A DNA stretch of 64,000 nt from VRUE01 sp963840565 (GCA_963840565.1 CAWIZH010000006.1:186001-250000); one strand, 5' to 3'. Shown: positions 40,063-49,586, counted from the stretch's first letter. Program-made: numbers and translations. Notes: a model not told the origin generated them from the letters alone.

Positions 40063-41010
40063 CTACCCCTGATCGAGCAAATCGAAGGTGCACTCGCGCG
40101 GATCTTTGTCGTCCCGAAACCGCCTGAACCGCGCCCCGTGCCGAATCCGCCCCGCCGCCGCATGGTCGTAGCCCACTTCGATCACCAGCTCCGGTCGCAA
40201 CGCCACCCACTCGAGATCGCGGCCACCGGTCCAGCGGCTCGGCTCCGCGGTGCCGCTGTCGCCGGTCTCCAGCGGTTCGAGCAACGTGCGGAGGCTCCGT
40301 TTCGTCGCGGCACTGAAACCCGAGATGTGGCCTACCGAGCGCAGATCGTCACCGTCATAGAGGCCGAGGATCAACGATCCCACGGTGCCTTCCTCCTTGC
40401 CGGGGCGCCAGCCCATCACCACGCAGTCGATCTCTCGCTCACGCTTCACCTTCGCCATCCCTTTGCGCTTGCCGGGGATGTACGTGGCGTCGAGCTGCTT
40501 GGCCATCGTGCCCTCGGTCCGGCGCAGCCACTGCTCGGCCTGCTCGGGATCTTCACTGAGCACGCTGACTTCGGTCGAGGTGCCGTCGAGCAGGCTTATC
40601 AGCCGCTTGCGGCGCTCGGCGAATGGTGTCTCCAGCAACGACTCGTCGCCCTCGGCCAGCAAATCGAAGGCGATGTACTCAGCCGGGATCTCTTTCGAGA
40701 GCAGCGTGATCCGCGACTCGGCCGGGTGGATGCGGCTCTGCAGGGCGTCGAATTCGAGGTTGCCCTCGGCGTCGCGGATGACCAGCTCGCCGTCGAGCAC
40801 GTAGCGGCCGGGCGGGAAGCTCAGCTCCGGGAAGTAGCGCGCCAGCGCTTTGCCGCCGCGCGACTGGATGTAGGCGTCGGCGCCGTCGACGAAGACGATC
40901 GCGCGGAAGCCGTCGAGCTTCTGCTCATACGCCCACTCCTCGCCCAGGGGCAGCTCTTTGCGGGTCAGCGCAAGCTGGGGTTTGATCGGTGGCTCGAGTG
41001 GAAGGGTCAA
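40063..41010 (-). CDS. ligC: ATP-dependent DNA ligase, LigC/LigD-ligase type
   Basis: A 315-residue ligase with the adenylation domain and OB fold only. Motif I is YEQKLDGFRA with K31 as the AMP-accepting lysine; motif III (YIAFDLL) and motif V (MAKVKRER) follow, then a C-terminal OB fold (IRHGARFRRFRDDKDP). In mycobacteria LigC-like proteins are auxiliary repair ligases. Its stop lies 4 bases beyond the radical SAM stop, facing it; start ATG 41010 overlaps the next gene's stop by 4 bases. No Ku gene is nearby. Confidence 0.88.
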   Translation of the reverse strand: MTLPLEPPIKPQLALTRKELPLGEEWAYEQKLDGFRAIVFVDGADAYIQSRGGKALARYFPELSFPPGRYVLDGELVIRDAEGNLEFDALQSRIHPAESRITLLSKEIPAEYIAFDLLAEGDESLLETPFAERRKRLISLLDGTSTEVSVLSEDPEQAEQWLRRTEGTMAKQLDATYIPGKRKGMAKVKREREIDCVVMGWRPGKEEGTVGSLILGLYDGDDLRSVGHISGFSAATKRSLRTLLEPLETGDSGTAEPSRWTGGRDLEWVALRPELVIEVGYDHAAAGRIRHGARFRRFRDDKDPRECTFDLLDQG

Positions 41011-42662
41011 CCTGACCCAACAGTTTGCCGACGTGCCCGCGCCTCGCGCGGATCGGGGATCGGCACCGCCGCGAGCAGGGTCCTGGTGTAGGCGTCCTGG
41101 GGTTGCTCGCAGACCTGGTCGGCCGGCCCCTGCTCGACGATCTTGCCCTCGTGCATGACCGCGATCCGGTCGGAGACGTGGCGGACGACGCCGATGTCGT
41201 GGGCGACGAAGATGTAGGTGAGGCCGAACTCGGCCTGCAGCTCGGAGAGCAGGTCGAGGATCTGGGCGCGGATCGAGACGTCGAGGGCGGAGACCGGCTC
41301 GTCGGCAACGATCAGCTTCGGCCGCAGGGCGAGGGCCCGGGCGATGCCGATCCGCTGCCGCTGGCCGCCGGAGAACTCGTGTGGGAAGCGGTCGTAGTGC
41401 TCGGCCGAGAGCCCCACCCTGTCGAGCAGCTCCTGCACTTCCCGGCGCAGCTCAGCGCCGCTCGCCTCACCCTGCAGCCGCAGCGGCTCGCCGACGATCT
41501 GGCCGACCCGCCTGCGCGGGTTGAGCGAGGCGTAGGGGTCCTGGAAGACCATCTGCATCTGGCGCCGCAGCGGCCGCATCTGGCGCCGCGAGAGCCCGGC
41601 GATCTCGCGCCCCTCGAAGCGGATTGAGCCCGAGGTCGGCGCGAGCAGCTGCAGGATCGTGCGCGAGAGGGTCGACTTGCCGCTGCCCGACTCTCCCACC
41701 AGGCCGAGCGTTTCGCCCTGCCGCACGCTGAGGCTGACGCCGTCGACCGCCCGCACCTGGTCGACCTCGCGATCGATCAGCAGCCCGCGCTTGACCGGAA
41801 AGTGCTTGACCACGTCGGTGACCTCGAGCAGCGGCTCGCCCTCCCGCTGCGAGCGCAGCGGCGGCGCCTCGTCGAGCCGCACGACCGCGTCGAGCAGCTT
41901 GCGCGTGTAGGGATCGGCGGGCGAGTAGAAGATCTGGTCGAGGTCGCCGCGCTCGACGATCGCTCCCTCGTGCATGACCAACACCCGGTCGGCGATCTCG
42001 GCGACGACGCCGAGATCGTGGGTAATCAGGATCGTCGCCAGGTTGCGCTCGCGGTTGAGCTGCTCGAGCAGGGCGAGGATCTGTGCCTGCACGGTGACGT
42101 CGAGCGCCGTCGTCGGCTCGTCGGCGATGAGGATTTCCGGCTCCAGCGCGAGCGCCATCGCGATCATCGCCCGCTGGCGCATCCCGCCCGAGAACTGGTG
42201 CGGGTAGTCGTCGACGCGCTGCGCCGCTTTCGGGATGCCGACCGAGTCGAGCAGCTCGACCGCGCGCTTGTGCGCTGCGGACTTGCTCGTGCCGCTGTCG
42301 TGGGCGCGGATCGCCTCGGTGATCTGCCAGCCGATCTTGTAGACCGGGTTGAAGGACGTCATCGGGTCCTGGAAGACCATGCCGATGCGCGCCCCCCGCA
42401 CCGCCTGCAGCTCGCGCTCGCTCGCGCTCAGCAGCTCCCGCTCGCCAAGCCGCGCCGAGCCGGAGATCTCCGCGTTGGGGGAACGGGTGAGGCCGAGGAT
42501 CGTCTGCGCGGTGACGCTCTTGCCCGAGCCCGACTCGCCGACGATCGCCAGCACCTCGCCGGGCACGAGCTCGAAGGAAATGCCTTCGACCGCCTGCACG
42601 CGCCCGCCCTGCGTGTTGAAGGAGACCCGCAGATCCTCGACCGTGAGCAGCGCCTCGCTCAC
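41007..42662 (-). CDS. fused oligopeptide/dipeptide ABC transporter ATPase (DppD-DppF type)
   Basis: A 551-residue protein with two complete nucleotide-binding domains: Walker A GESGSGKSVT (near 40) and GESGSGKSTL (near 325), each with its signature SGG and Walker B region. Separate DppD and DppF genes are usual; here a single chain carries both. It lies with the permeases and binding protein of the same operon, read right to left. Its stop overlaps the LigC start by 4 bases. Confidence 0.92.
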   Translation of the reverse strand: MSEALLTVEDLRVSFNTQGGRVQAVEGISFELVPGEVLAIVGESGSGKSVTAQTILGLTRSPNAEISGSARLGERELLSASERELQAVRGARIGMVFQDPMTSFNPVYKIGWQITEAIRAHDSGTSKSAAHKRAVELLDSVGIPKAAQRVDDYPHQFSGGMRQRAMIAMALALEPEILIADEPTTALDVTVQAQILALLEQLNRERNLATILITHDLGVVAEIADRVLVMHEGAIVERGDLDQIFYSPADPYTRKLLDAVVRLDEAPPLRSQREGEPLLEVTDVVKHFPVKRGLLIDREVDQVRAVDGVSLSVRQGETLGLVGESGSGKSTLSRTILQLLAPTSGSIRFEGREIAGLSRRQMRPLRRQMQMVFQDPYASLNPRRRVGQIVGEPLRLQGEASGAELRREVQELLDRVGLSAEHYDRFPHEFSGGQRQRIGIARALALRPKLIVADEPVSALDVSIRAQILDLLSELQAEFGLTYIFVAHDIGVVRHVSDRIAVMHEGKIVEQGPADQVCEQPQDAYTRTLLAAVPIPDPREARARRQTVGSG

Positions 42663-42670
42663 GAAACCCC

Positions 42671-42719
42671 CTTCCGGTGCGCTTTATCCACGCATATCGG
42701 GGAAAAGGCGCACCGGAAG
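42671..42719. repeat. intra-operon hairpin between the ATPase and DppB-like genes
   Basis: Nineteen-base arms (42671-42689 and 42701-42719), cttccggtgcgctttatcc and ggaaaaggcgcaccggaag, pair with two mismatches around acgcatatcgg. The inner CTTTATCC/GGAAAAGG and the CATAT tip resemble family B. It sits between two genes of one operon. Confidence 0.65.
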
Positions 42720-42720
42720 C

Positions 42721-43677
42721 TCATCTTGCCTCCGTGCCCAGCCTGATCCGCGGGTCTAGCCAGGCGTAGGCGATGTCGACGAGGGCGTTGAAGAGGACGA
42801 CGAAGAAGGCGCCGAAGAGGACGATCCCCATGATCGGCGGCAGGTCCGTGTTGATCAGCGATTCGTAGGCGTACTGGCCGACGCCGTTGAGGCCGAAGAT
42901 CGCTTCGATCAGGATCGCGCCGCCGAGCAGCGCCCCGACGTCGAGGCCGAAGAGGGTGATCAGCGGGATCAGCGAGTTGCGCATCACGTGGCGGCTCATC
43001 ACCCGGCGCTCGCTGAGGCCCTTGGCGCGGGCGGTCCTTACGTAGTCCTCGTTCATCACGTCCAGCATGTTGGAGCGCAGCACGCGGCTGTAGAAGCCGG
43101 CGTAGAGGATCGCCAGGGTGATCCAGGGCAGGATCAGGTGGTTGGCCCATTCGAGCGGATCGACGGTGAATTCGACGTATTCCCCGGAGGGGAAGATTTC
43201 GGTCTTGTAGGTCAGGTAGTTGAGAAAGATCGCCGCCAGCCAGAAGACCGGCATCGAGATCCCCGCCACGGCGACGACGGTCAACGCCTTGTCGAGCCAG
43301 CCACCCGCCTTGACCGCCGAGAGGTAGCCGAAGAGGATTCCGAAGAACATCCAGATCAGCGCGGCCCCGAAGCAGAGTGAGAAGGTCGCCGGGATCCCTT
43401 CGACGATCCGTTCGTCGACGTTTTCCCGCCCGAAGTAGGAGATCAGGTCGCCGCTGAAGACCTTCTTCATCATCGTCACGTACTGCACCGGCAGCGAGTC
43501 GTCGAAGCCCCATTCCTCGGTGATGTTGGCGACGAGCGTGGGGGTCGCGGCCTTGCCCGCCATGCGCTGCGCCGGGTCGGAGTTGGGGATCACGCTGAAG
43601 ATCAAGAAGGTCAGCACCGAGACCGCGAACAGCACCGCGACCATGCCGCCCAGGCGCCTGAGTGCGAAGCGGGCCAC
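42721..43677 (-). CDS. ABC transporter permease, DppB type
   Basis: A 318-residue permease with six helices and the EAA-like loop RTARAKGLSERRVMSRHVMRN near residue 215. An N-terminal helix (RRLGGMVAVLFAVSVLTFLIF) is typical of DppB/OppB. GTG start at 43677 overlaps the last base of the upstream stop, confirming the operon. A longer open frame on the same strand begins much earlier but runs through the neighbouring gene. Confidence 0.92.
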   Translation of the reverse strand: MARFALRRLGGMVAVLFAVSVLTFLIFSVIPNSDPAQRMAGKAATPTLVANITEEWGFDDSLPVQYVTMMKKVFSGDLISYFGRENVDERIVEGIPATFSLCFGAALIWMFFGILFGYLSAVKAGGWLDKALTVVAVAGISMPVFWLAAIFLNYLTYKTEIFPSGEYVEFTVDPLEWANHLILPWITLAILYAGFYSRVLRSNMLDVMNEDYVRTARAKGLSERRVMSRHVMRNSLIPLITLFGLDVGALLGGAILIEAIFGLNGVGQYAYESLINTDLPPIMGIVLFGAFFVVLFNALVDIAYAWLDPRIRLGTEAR

Positions 43678-44720
43678 TAGACCGCGGTTCCCTCTGGCTC
43701 GGCCAGGCCCGCGTGCGCCTCGAGCCGCAGCTTCGAGTTCGGGTCGAGCGCGTCGCGCAGGCCGTCGCCGAAGACGTTGACCGAGAGCACCGTGAGCAGG
43801 ATCATCGTGCTGGGGGCGATCATCAGCAGCGGCGCACTGGTGATCAGGTTGAAGCCGCCGGCGATCATCGTTCCCCACGAGGTGTTGGGCGGTTGCACGC
43901 CGACCCCGAGGAAGGAGAGCGCCGCCTCGAGCAGCATGTTGTTGGCGATCGTCAGGGTGAAGAAGACGATGATCGTCGACCAGAGGTTGGGCAGCAGCTC
44001 ACCGAACATCACCCGCAGCGGTCCGGCTCCCTGGGCGACGGCGGCCTCGACGAACTCCTTCTCGCGCAGGGAGAGCACCTGGCCCCGAAGCGGTCGCGCG
44101 ATGTAGGGCACCGAGACGCAGCCGATGATCAGGATCGGGATCCAGATCGAGTCGCCGGAGAGGTGGAGCGGGCCGATCTGCAGGCCACCGACCGCGAGCG
44201 AGAGGCCGAGGGCGATCGCGAGCAGCATCACCGGGAAAGCCCAGATCACGTCCAGCGTCCGCGAGATCACCGTGTCGGTCCAGCCGCGGTAGTAGCCGGC
44301 GAGCAGGCCGAGGATCGTCGCCAGCAAGGTTGTGATCAGGGCCGAGAGGATGCCGATGAACAGCGAGGTGCGCCCGCCGTACATCAGCCGCACCATCTCG
44401 TCGCGGCCGAGGCGACCGTCGGCACCGAGGAAGAACTTGCCGCCGGCGCCGAGCCAGACCGGGCCGATCGGCTTGCCTTCGCGGTTGACCACTTCGCGCT
44501 GTTCGCCGTCGACTTCGATCTTCTCCAGCGTGTGCGTTTTGTTCGGCCCGGTGTGGGCGACGTCACTGGCCCAGAGCGGCGCGGCGAGGACGAAGACGAC
44601 GATCAAGACGAAGAGCCCGAGGAACCCCAGGGCGACGCGATTGCGCCGCAAGCGCCGCCAGGCGAGGCGCCACGGCCCGGCCGCGACCGCGGTGACCTCG
44701 ACGTTGGACTCGGAAGCCAC
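43677..44720 (-). CDS. ABC transporter permease, DppC type
   Basis: A 347-residue permease: an N-terminal helix (RVALGFLGLFVLIVVFVLAAPLW), a cytoplasm-to-outside loop carrying long charged strands, then five helices with an EAA loop (EFVEAAVAQGAGPLRVMFG). Forms the channel with the DppB-like protein. ATG 44720. Confidence 0.92.
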   Translation of the reverse strand: MASESNVEVTAVAAGPWRLAWRRLRRNRVALGFLGLFVLIVVFVLAAPLWASDVAHTGPNKTHTLEKIEVDGEQREVVNREGKPIGPVWLGAGGKFFLGADGRLGRDEMVRLMYGGRTSLFIGILSALITTLLATILGLLAGYYRGWTDTVISRTLDVIWAFPVMLLAIALGLSLAVGGLQIGPLHLSGDSIWIPILIIGCVSVPYIARPLRGQVLSLREKEFVEAAVAQGAGPLRVMFGELLPNLWSTIIVFFTLTIANNMLLEAALSFLGVGVQPPNTSWGTMIAGGFNLITSAPLLMIAPSTMILLTVLSVNVFGDGLRDALDPNSKLRLEAHAGLAEPEGTAV

Positions 44721-44748
44721 CGGCGTAGTGTGAAGCAGCGCCTGGCGG

Positions 44749-46389
44749 CTACTTGGGTTCGAAGCTGGTCAGGTCTTGCCCGAAGGTCGGGTTGAAGATC
44801 ACGCTGTCGAGGTTGATGTTGGCGCTGACGAAGGTCGAGACCGTGTTGGTCCCGTAGGGCACCATCGGCGCCTGTTCCATGAAGGCCTTGTCCAGCGCCG
44901 CGTATTCGGCTTCCTGTTTGGGCCCGAGCGGTTCTTCGGAGAGCTTGGCGATCTTCGCGTTCAGCTTCGGATCGTCCATGCGCGAGACGTTCGTGTTGCC
45001 GGTCGGGGCGATGCTTTCGCCGGACAGCAGCGGCTGGAAGAAGTCGTTCGGGTTCGGGTAGTCCTCGTAGAAGGAAAGCCAGCCGGTGTCGAGATCGGGG
45101 GTCGTTTCGTTGCCGATGATCGTGTAGTAGTTGTCGGCGTTGATCGTCTTCAGCTTTGCGTTGAAGCCGAGTTCGCTGAGCACGCCCTGGTAGTAGGCGC
45201 CGGCTTCGTTGTTGGGGCTTTCGTTGTCGGTCCAGACCGTGATGTCGCGATCCGAGGGATTGGCTTCGGCGATCAGCTGCTTGGCCTTGGCCATGTTGTG
45301 CGGGTAGAGGTCGAACGGCTTGTGGCCGGGCATCCCTTCCGGCAGGATCTGGTGCGTCGCGGCGAGCGAGCCGGCGTAGATCCTTTCCAGCGCTTCGGTG
45401 TTGACCGCGTAGTTGACCGCCTGGCGGACCTTGACGTCGTTGAAGGGAGTCACGGCCGTGTTGATCCAGAAGAGGTAGAGGTTGATCGGGTGCTCGATCC
45501 GGAACTGGGTGCCTTCGTATTTGTCCTTGACTTTGTTGTAGAGATCAGACGGGATCGGCGTCTGCATCCAGTCGGTCTTGTTGCGTTCGATTTCGTTGAC
45601 CTGGGTCGAGTCGTTGCTGGCCACCTTGATCTCGATCTTGTCGAAGTGGCCGTCGGGAACCTCGGGGATCCGCGGGCCGTTGGCCTTGGCCCAGTACGGA
45701 TTGCGCGCGTAGGACCAGGCGCGACCGGGTTCGGACTTGGTGATCATGTAGGGGCCGGTCGCCGGCGGCGGGTCGGCGGTGAGGTTCTTCGCCGGGGTCC
45801 CGGCCGGCAGCAGCGCCGCGAACAGCATGCCGAGCTCGTTGGTGAAGGTCCCGCGGGGGCTGGTCAGGTCGATGACGATCTTGCCGGTCTTGTCGTCGGT
45901 CTTGATGCCGGAAATGCCGCCGGTTTTCGTCTTGGCGAACTCTTCGGCGCCGACGATGCTTTCGTAGAAGCCCGAGCCAGGCGAGGAGATCTTGAAGAGG
46001 CGTTCGATCGTGCTTTTGAAGTCAGACGCCTTGACCGGGGTGCCGTCGGAGTACTTGAGGCCATCGCGCAGGGTCAGCGTGTAGGTCTTGCCGCCGTTGG
46101 TGATCTTGGGCAGGCTCTCGGCGAGGGCGGGGACCACCTTGCTGCCGGCCGCACCATCGGCGTGGGCGTAGGTGAGCAGCGGCAGGTAGGTGTCGTACAT
46201 CGCCGTCCAGCCTTCTACTTCGTAGGACAGCCCCGGGTCGAGATAGCTGGGGAACGAGGCGTAGCTGCCGGTCAGCGTGCCGCCGTCTTTGCTGCCTCCG
46301 GAGCCACTGCCGCAGGCGGAAAGCCCTAGGGCCAAGGCGGCAGCGGGAACCAGCACCAGCAGGACGAGACCAAGCTTTCTCAACTCCAA
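44749..46389 (-). CDS. ABC transporter substrate-binding lipoprotein (peptide type)
   Basis: A 546-residue SBP_bac_5 binding protein. Residues 1-27 are a lipoprotein signal ending LGLSAC, and the domain includes the conserved KASDFKSTIERLF and VRQAVNYAVNTEALERI segments. Peptide or opine-like substrates are likely, the specific one unknown. First gene of the operon; a 28-base gap separates it from the DppC-like gene. ATG 46389. Confidence 0.92.
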   Translation of the reverse strand: MELRKLGLVLLVLVPAAALALGLSACGSGSGGSKDGGTLTGSYASFPSYLDPGLSYEVEGWTAMYDTYLPLLTYAHADGAAGSKVVPALAESLPKITNGGKTYTLTLRDGLKYSDGTPVKASDFKSTIERLFKISSPGSGFYESIVGAEEFAKTKTGGISGIKTDDKTGKIVIDLTSPRGTFTNELGMLFAALLPAGTPAKNLTADPPPATGPYMITKSEPGRAWSYARNPYWAKANGPRIPEVPDGHFDKIEIKVASNDSTQVNEIERNKTDWMQTPIPSDLYNKVKDKYEGTQFRIEHPINLYLFWINTAVTPFNDVKVRQAVNYAVNTEALERIYAGSLAATHQILPEGMPGHKPFDLYPHNMAKAKQLIAEANPSDRDITVWTDNESPNNEAGAYYQGVLSELGFNAKLKTINADNYYTIIGNETTPDLDTGWLSFYEDYPNPNDFFQPLLSGESIAPTGNTNVSRMDDPKLNAKIAKLSEEPLGPKQEAEYAALDKAFMEQAPMVPYGTNTVSTFVSANINLDSVIFNPTFGQDLTSFEPK

Positions 46390-46397
46390 CCTCCGAG

Positions 46398-47699
46398 TTA
46401 GATCGGGCGCGCGGCGGACGACGCTCTTACTGGAATCAACTCCACCATAATCTCGTCTTCGGCGTCAAGCGCCTCTGGACCTGTTTTTTCCTCCGGCAAG
46501 GGCCATTTCGTGCCCATGATCGGCGCCGCGATGAGGACTATCGCGATCACCCCGATTCCGGCGAAGAGGAACGTCGCTCGCGGGCTTGCGCCGGTGGCGA
46601 TCAGGCCGCCGACCAGGTATCCGACCCCGGGCATGGCGGCGCCGATCGACTCGAGCACGCTCACCACCCGCGCCTGCATGCCCTGTGCGGTCAGCTCCTG
46701 CACGGCGCTGATCACGCTCACCCACTGCACGCCGTTGCCGGCGCCGCCGAGGATCGAGGCGGCGCAGGCGAGCGCCAAGGTGGGGGCGGCGGCGAGGCCG
46801 AGGTAGCCGGCGCCGACCGCAAGGGTGCTGAAGAGGAGCAGGACGGGAAGCCGCGCCCGGCGCACGGCGGCGAAGACGACGCTGCCGAGGACCATGCCAA
46901 CCCCCCAGCTCGCCAGCAGCAGGCCGTAGCCGGAATCGCCGGCGCCGAGGGTCTGCTTCGAGTAGATCACCTCGATCGGGATCACCGCGGCAAAGAAGAC
47001 AAAGGCAGCTCCCTGGGCGATCAGCAGTCGCCGCAGCGTCGGCTTTTCGCGGATGTAGGCGATGCCGGCGCGCACCCGCTCGCGAACCCGCCCCGGATCG
47101 GGCTCCGCCTGGGGCAGCGGCCCGGCGGTGAGCAGGATCCAGGCGATCGCATAGAAGGAGGCGGCGTCGAGCAGCAGGGCTGACTGGACTCCGAAGCCGG
47201 CGACGATGAGCCCGGCGATTCCGGGGCCGAGGGCGGCGCTGCCGGTGAAGGCGACGTTGAGCACGGCGTTGCCGGAGCGCAGCTCCCCGGCCGGCTCCAG
47301 CAAGGCGGCGACGACGGCGCGGGTGAGGGCCCGCCCGGTCAGCGCCAGGGCACCGTCGATGGTGGCGAGCACGATCACGCCGGGGAGGAAGAAGCCGTTG
47401 CCGGCGAGCAGTGCCAGGGCGCCGAAGGCCGCCGCCTCGCCGCAGTAGATGACCGGCAGGGCGAAGCGCGGCGGCGGCTGCTCGACCTTGGCGACCAGGA
47501 TCGGGGCGATCAGGGCGGGGAGAAAGCGGGTGCCGAGGAAGAGGCCGGCCGTCGCCATGGCGCTGCCGGTGCGGTCGAAGACCAGCACCGAGAGGGCGAC
47601 GATCCCCATCCAATCGCCCAGCTCGTTGACCCCGTAGGTCAGCGCCAGTCGCCTGAAGAGCGGCCGTCTAAGGGGGTCTGTCAGGCGTGGCCTAGGCAT
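46398..47699 (-). CDS. MFS exporter (enterobactin/macrolide-exporter type)
   Basis: A 433-residue transporter with 12 helices, of the MFS_3 exporter type: YGVNELGDWMGIVALSVLVF opens helix 1, LPLPQ-like charged loops follow. I use ATG 47699; a GTG at 47711 is the alternative. Its C-terminal residues end just before the ABC operon's binding-protein start (8-base gap), so all may be one transcript, but the substrate differs and function is unknown. Confidence 0.85.
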   Translation of the reverse strand: MPRPRLTDPLRRPLFRRLALTYGVNELGDWMGIVALSVLVFDRTGSAMATAGLFLGTRFLPALIAPILVAKVEQPPPRFALPVIYCGEAAAFGALALLAGNGFFLPGVIVLATIDGALALTGRALTRAVVAALLEPAGELRSGNAVLNVAFTGSAALGPGIAGLIVAGFGVQSALLLDAASFYAIAWILLTAGPLPQAEPDPGRVRERVRAGIAYIREKPTLRRLLIAQGAAFVFFAAVIPIEVIYSKQTLGAGDSGYGLLLASWGVGMVLGSVVFAAVRRARLPVLLLFSTLAVGAGYLGLAAAPTLALACAASILGGAGNGVQWVSVISAVQELTAQGMQARVVSVLESIGAAMPGVGYLVGGLIATGASPRATFLFAGIGVIAIVLIAAPIMGTKWPLPEEKTGPEALDAEDEIMVELIPVRASSAARPI

Positions 47700-47725
47700 G
47701 GATCGCTGCACGAACTACTGCATTT

Positions 47726-47770
47726 ATGCACAAGTTTTGCTGCAGATGCACAAGTTTCCGCCAGGTTGTG
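47726..47770. promoter_or_regulatory. GCACAA repeats upstream of the MFS exporter
   Basis: ATGCACAAGTTT occurs at 47726-47737 and again at 47746-47757, 20 bases apart, and the inverse TTGTGC at 47765-47770. The spacing of about two helical turns and the location before the exporter start suggest regulator binding sites. Confidence 0.45.
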
Positions 47771-47879
47771 CTACAAAGTTGCCAGGCAATTAACGAGTTT
47801 CAGATCGCAGTGCGCAATCTGAGGGTTTCAACGATCGAAGGGACAAGGCTCATGGGCTTTCATCACTAGATCTTTTACC

Positions 47880-48170
47880 GAGCGGGAAGGGCTTCGCTCG
47901 AATCCAGTTTTGTAGAGGGCGTCCTGCGGGGCGCCCTCTGCTGTTTTCGGGGTCGGGGCACCCGACCCCTGCCAGGGAGGCAAACGCCGCTTTGGGCGAC
48001 GCCTGGCAATGCGGCCAAGATCCTTGCGGGGCCGGAGGTTCCTCAGTACCTTGGACGGCCAAGTTGCGTTAGGCGCAAACCCAGTCGCCCGCAACGCAGG
48101 GAATGGGCTATGGCCCATGAATTATGTAGGCCACGGTCCGTCCCGCCCGTAGGGCCTTCCCAACACTGCC
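47880..48170 (+). other. structured non-coding leader before the HD-GYP gene
   Basis: About 290 bases with no coding frame of normal codon use but many stems: gagggcg/cgccctc (47915-47938, followed by tgctgtttt, terminator-like), ggggtcggg-gca-cccgacccc (from 47949), tgccagg/cctggca (from 47969), and tgggc-tat-ggccca near 48100. The 47712-47879 part holds the GCACAA repeats and the AT-rich start of this leader. It could be a riboswitch-like leader or a small RNA. I could not match it to a known class. Confidence 0.4.
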
Positions 48171-49577
48171 ATGGCTGACAAGCGTCCAACCCGTTTCGCA
48201 ATCGGCGTCATGGTCGCCGGATTGGTCGCTGCTGTCGCCGTTGGCATCTGGGACGCGTCCGAGTCCAACTGGGATCCCGCCCTGTTCGGGGTCCTGCTGG
48301 CCTTCTCGGTCTTCAGTTACTTCACCGCCGTCTCCACCGAGTCCAAGGTCAAGGTCTCGGGAACCTTCCTCGCCCTGGTTCTGGCGATGGTCTTCCTCGG
48401 CGGCACGCCGGCGGCTCTGATCGGCGTCACCGCGATGCTGGCCGGCTGGCTCGGCCGCTGGCGCGACGAGCCGCACTACCTGCTCAGCAACGTCCTCACC
48501 TACGCGACCTTCCCCCTGCTCGGCGGGATCGCCTTCCACGAGGGGATCAAGGCGCTGGGGATCACGCCGGCGGACCCCTCCTTCTACCTGCTCGTCTTCG
48601 CCCTCTTCCAGTTCGCGCTGCTGATCAACTTCGTGATGATCGCCGGCTACGGCTGCTACGTCGAGCGCGTCTCCTTCCGCAGCAAGCTGCACGTGCTGCC
48701 GCCGGTGCTGCCGTCCGAGTTCGCCAGCGCCATGCTCGCCGTCGCGGTCGCCTTCATCTACCACATCATCGGGATCGCGGCGATCGCCCTCTTCGGCGTC
48801 GTCCTGATCACCTTCCAGTACCTGCTCGGGCAGCTCTTGCTCTCCCAGCAGCGCGGTGACGAGCTCGAGCGGCGCAGCAAGCAGCTGGCCAGCTTCCAGG
48901 TCGGGATGTTGAGCGCGATGCTGCGCACGCTCGACCTGCGCGACCAGATGACCGCGCGGCACAGCGCCGCGGTGGCGCGCTACTCGCGGGCGATCGCCCA
49001 GCGGGCCGGCTACCCGCGCCAGGAAGAGGAGCTGGTCCACATCGCCGCGCTGCTGCACGACATCGGCAAGTTCATCCTTCCCGATCGCATCCTCAAGGCC
49101 AACGTGCCGCTCACCGACGAGGACTGGATGCTGATCAAGCGCCATCCCCAGCAGGGCGCCCGCGTGGTCTCCTCGCTCGACGGCTACGGGCCGGTGGCGG
49201 AGATCATCCTCGCCCACCACGAGCGGATCGACGGCAACGGCTACCCGCGCGGCCTCGCCGGCGACGACATCCCCGAGCTGGCGCGGATCATCTCCGTCGC
49301 CGACACCTACGACGTGATGACGGCGCGCGACTCCTACCGCACGCCGATGTCGAGCTACGACGCGATCGTCGAGCTGCGGCGGGTCGCCGGCAAACAGCTC
49401 GACTCGCGCTTCGTCGAGGTCTTCATCGAGCTGCTCGAGGGCAAGGACGTCTCCTTCGCCCACGGCGAGGCCGCCGACTTCGAGAAGGAGCTGGCCCTGG
49501 AGTCCCGCATCGAAGAGACGGCCGACCCAACGGGCAACGCCAACCGCTTCGGCGTCCCCGGCGTAACCGTCGGCTAG
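48171..49577 (+). CDS. membrane-anchored HD-GYP phosphodiesterase
   Basis: A 468-residue protein. Residues 8-225 hold about seven helices in an MASE-like membrane sensor. Residues 245-420 are the HD-GYP domain: HD at 296-297, HHE at 349-351 and GYP at 357-359, all metal and substrate residues present. It should hydrolyse cyclic di-GMP. A GGDEF enzyme is encoded about 2 kb downstream. ATG 48171; its C-terminal 60 residues are charged and disordered. Confidence 0.9.
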   Translation: MADKRPTRFAIGVMVAGLVAAVAVGIWDASESNWDPALFGVLLAFSVFSYFTAVSTESKVKVSGTFLALVLAMVFLGGTPAALIGVTAMLAGWLGRWRDEPHYLLSNVLTYATFPLLGGIAFHEGIKALGITPADPSFYLLVFALFQFALLINFVMIAGYGCYVERVSFRSKLHVLPPVLPSEFASAMLAVAVAFIYHIIGIAAIALFGVVLITFQYLLGQLLLSQQRGDELERRSKQLASFQVGMLSAMLRTLDLRDQMTARHSAAVARYSRAIAQRAGYPRQEEELVHIAALLHDIGKFILPDRILKANVPLTDEDWMLIKRHPQQGARVVSSLDGYGPVAEIILAHHERIDGNGYPRGLAGDDIPELARIISVADTYDVMTARDSYRTPMSSYDAIVELRRVAGKQLDSRFVEVFIELLEGKDVSFAHGEAADFEKELALESRIEETADPTGNANRFGVPGVTVG

Positions 49578-49586
49578 AACCGCCCG

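Noticed and set aside
47880..47915. A tRNA fragment (gcttcgctcgaatcc)
   Set aside because: The T-loop-like piece has no matching acceptor or anticodon arm around it.
47940..48080. A cyclic-di-GMP (GEMM-I) riboswitch before the HD-GYP gene
   Set aside because: A GGCAAAC element is present, but the expected second GACGCAAAGCC strand and tetraloop receptor are absent, so the name is not supported.
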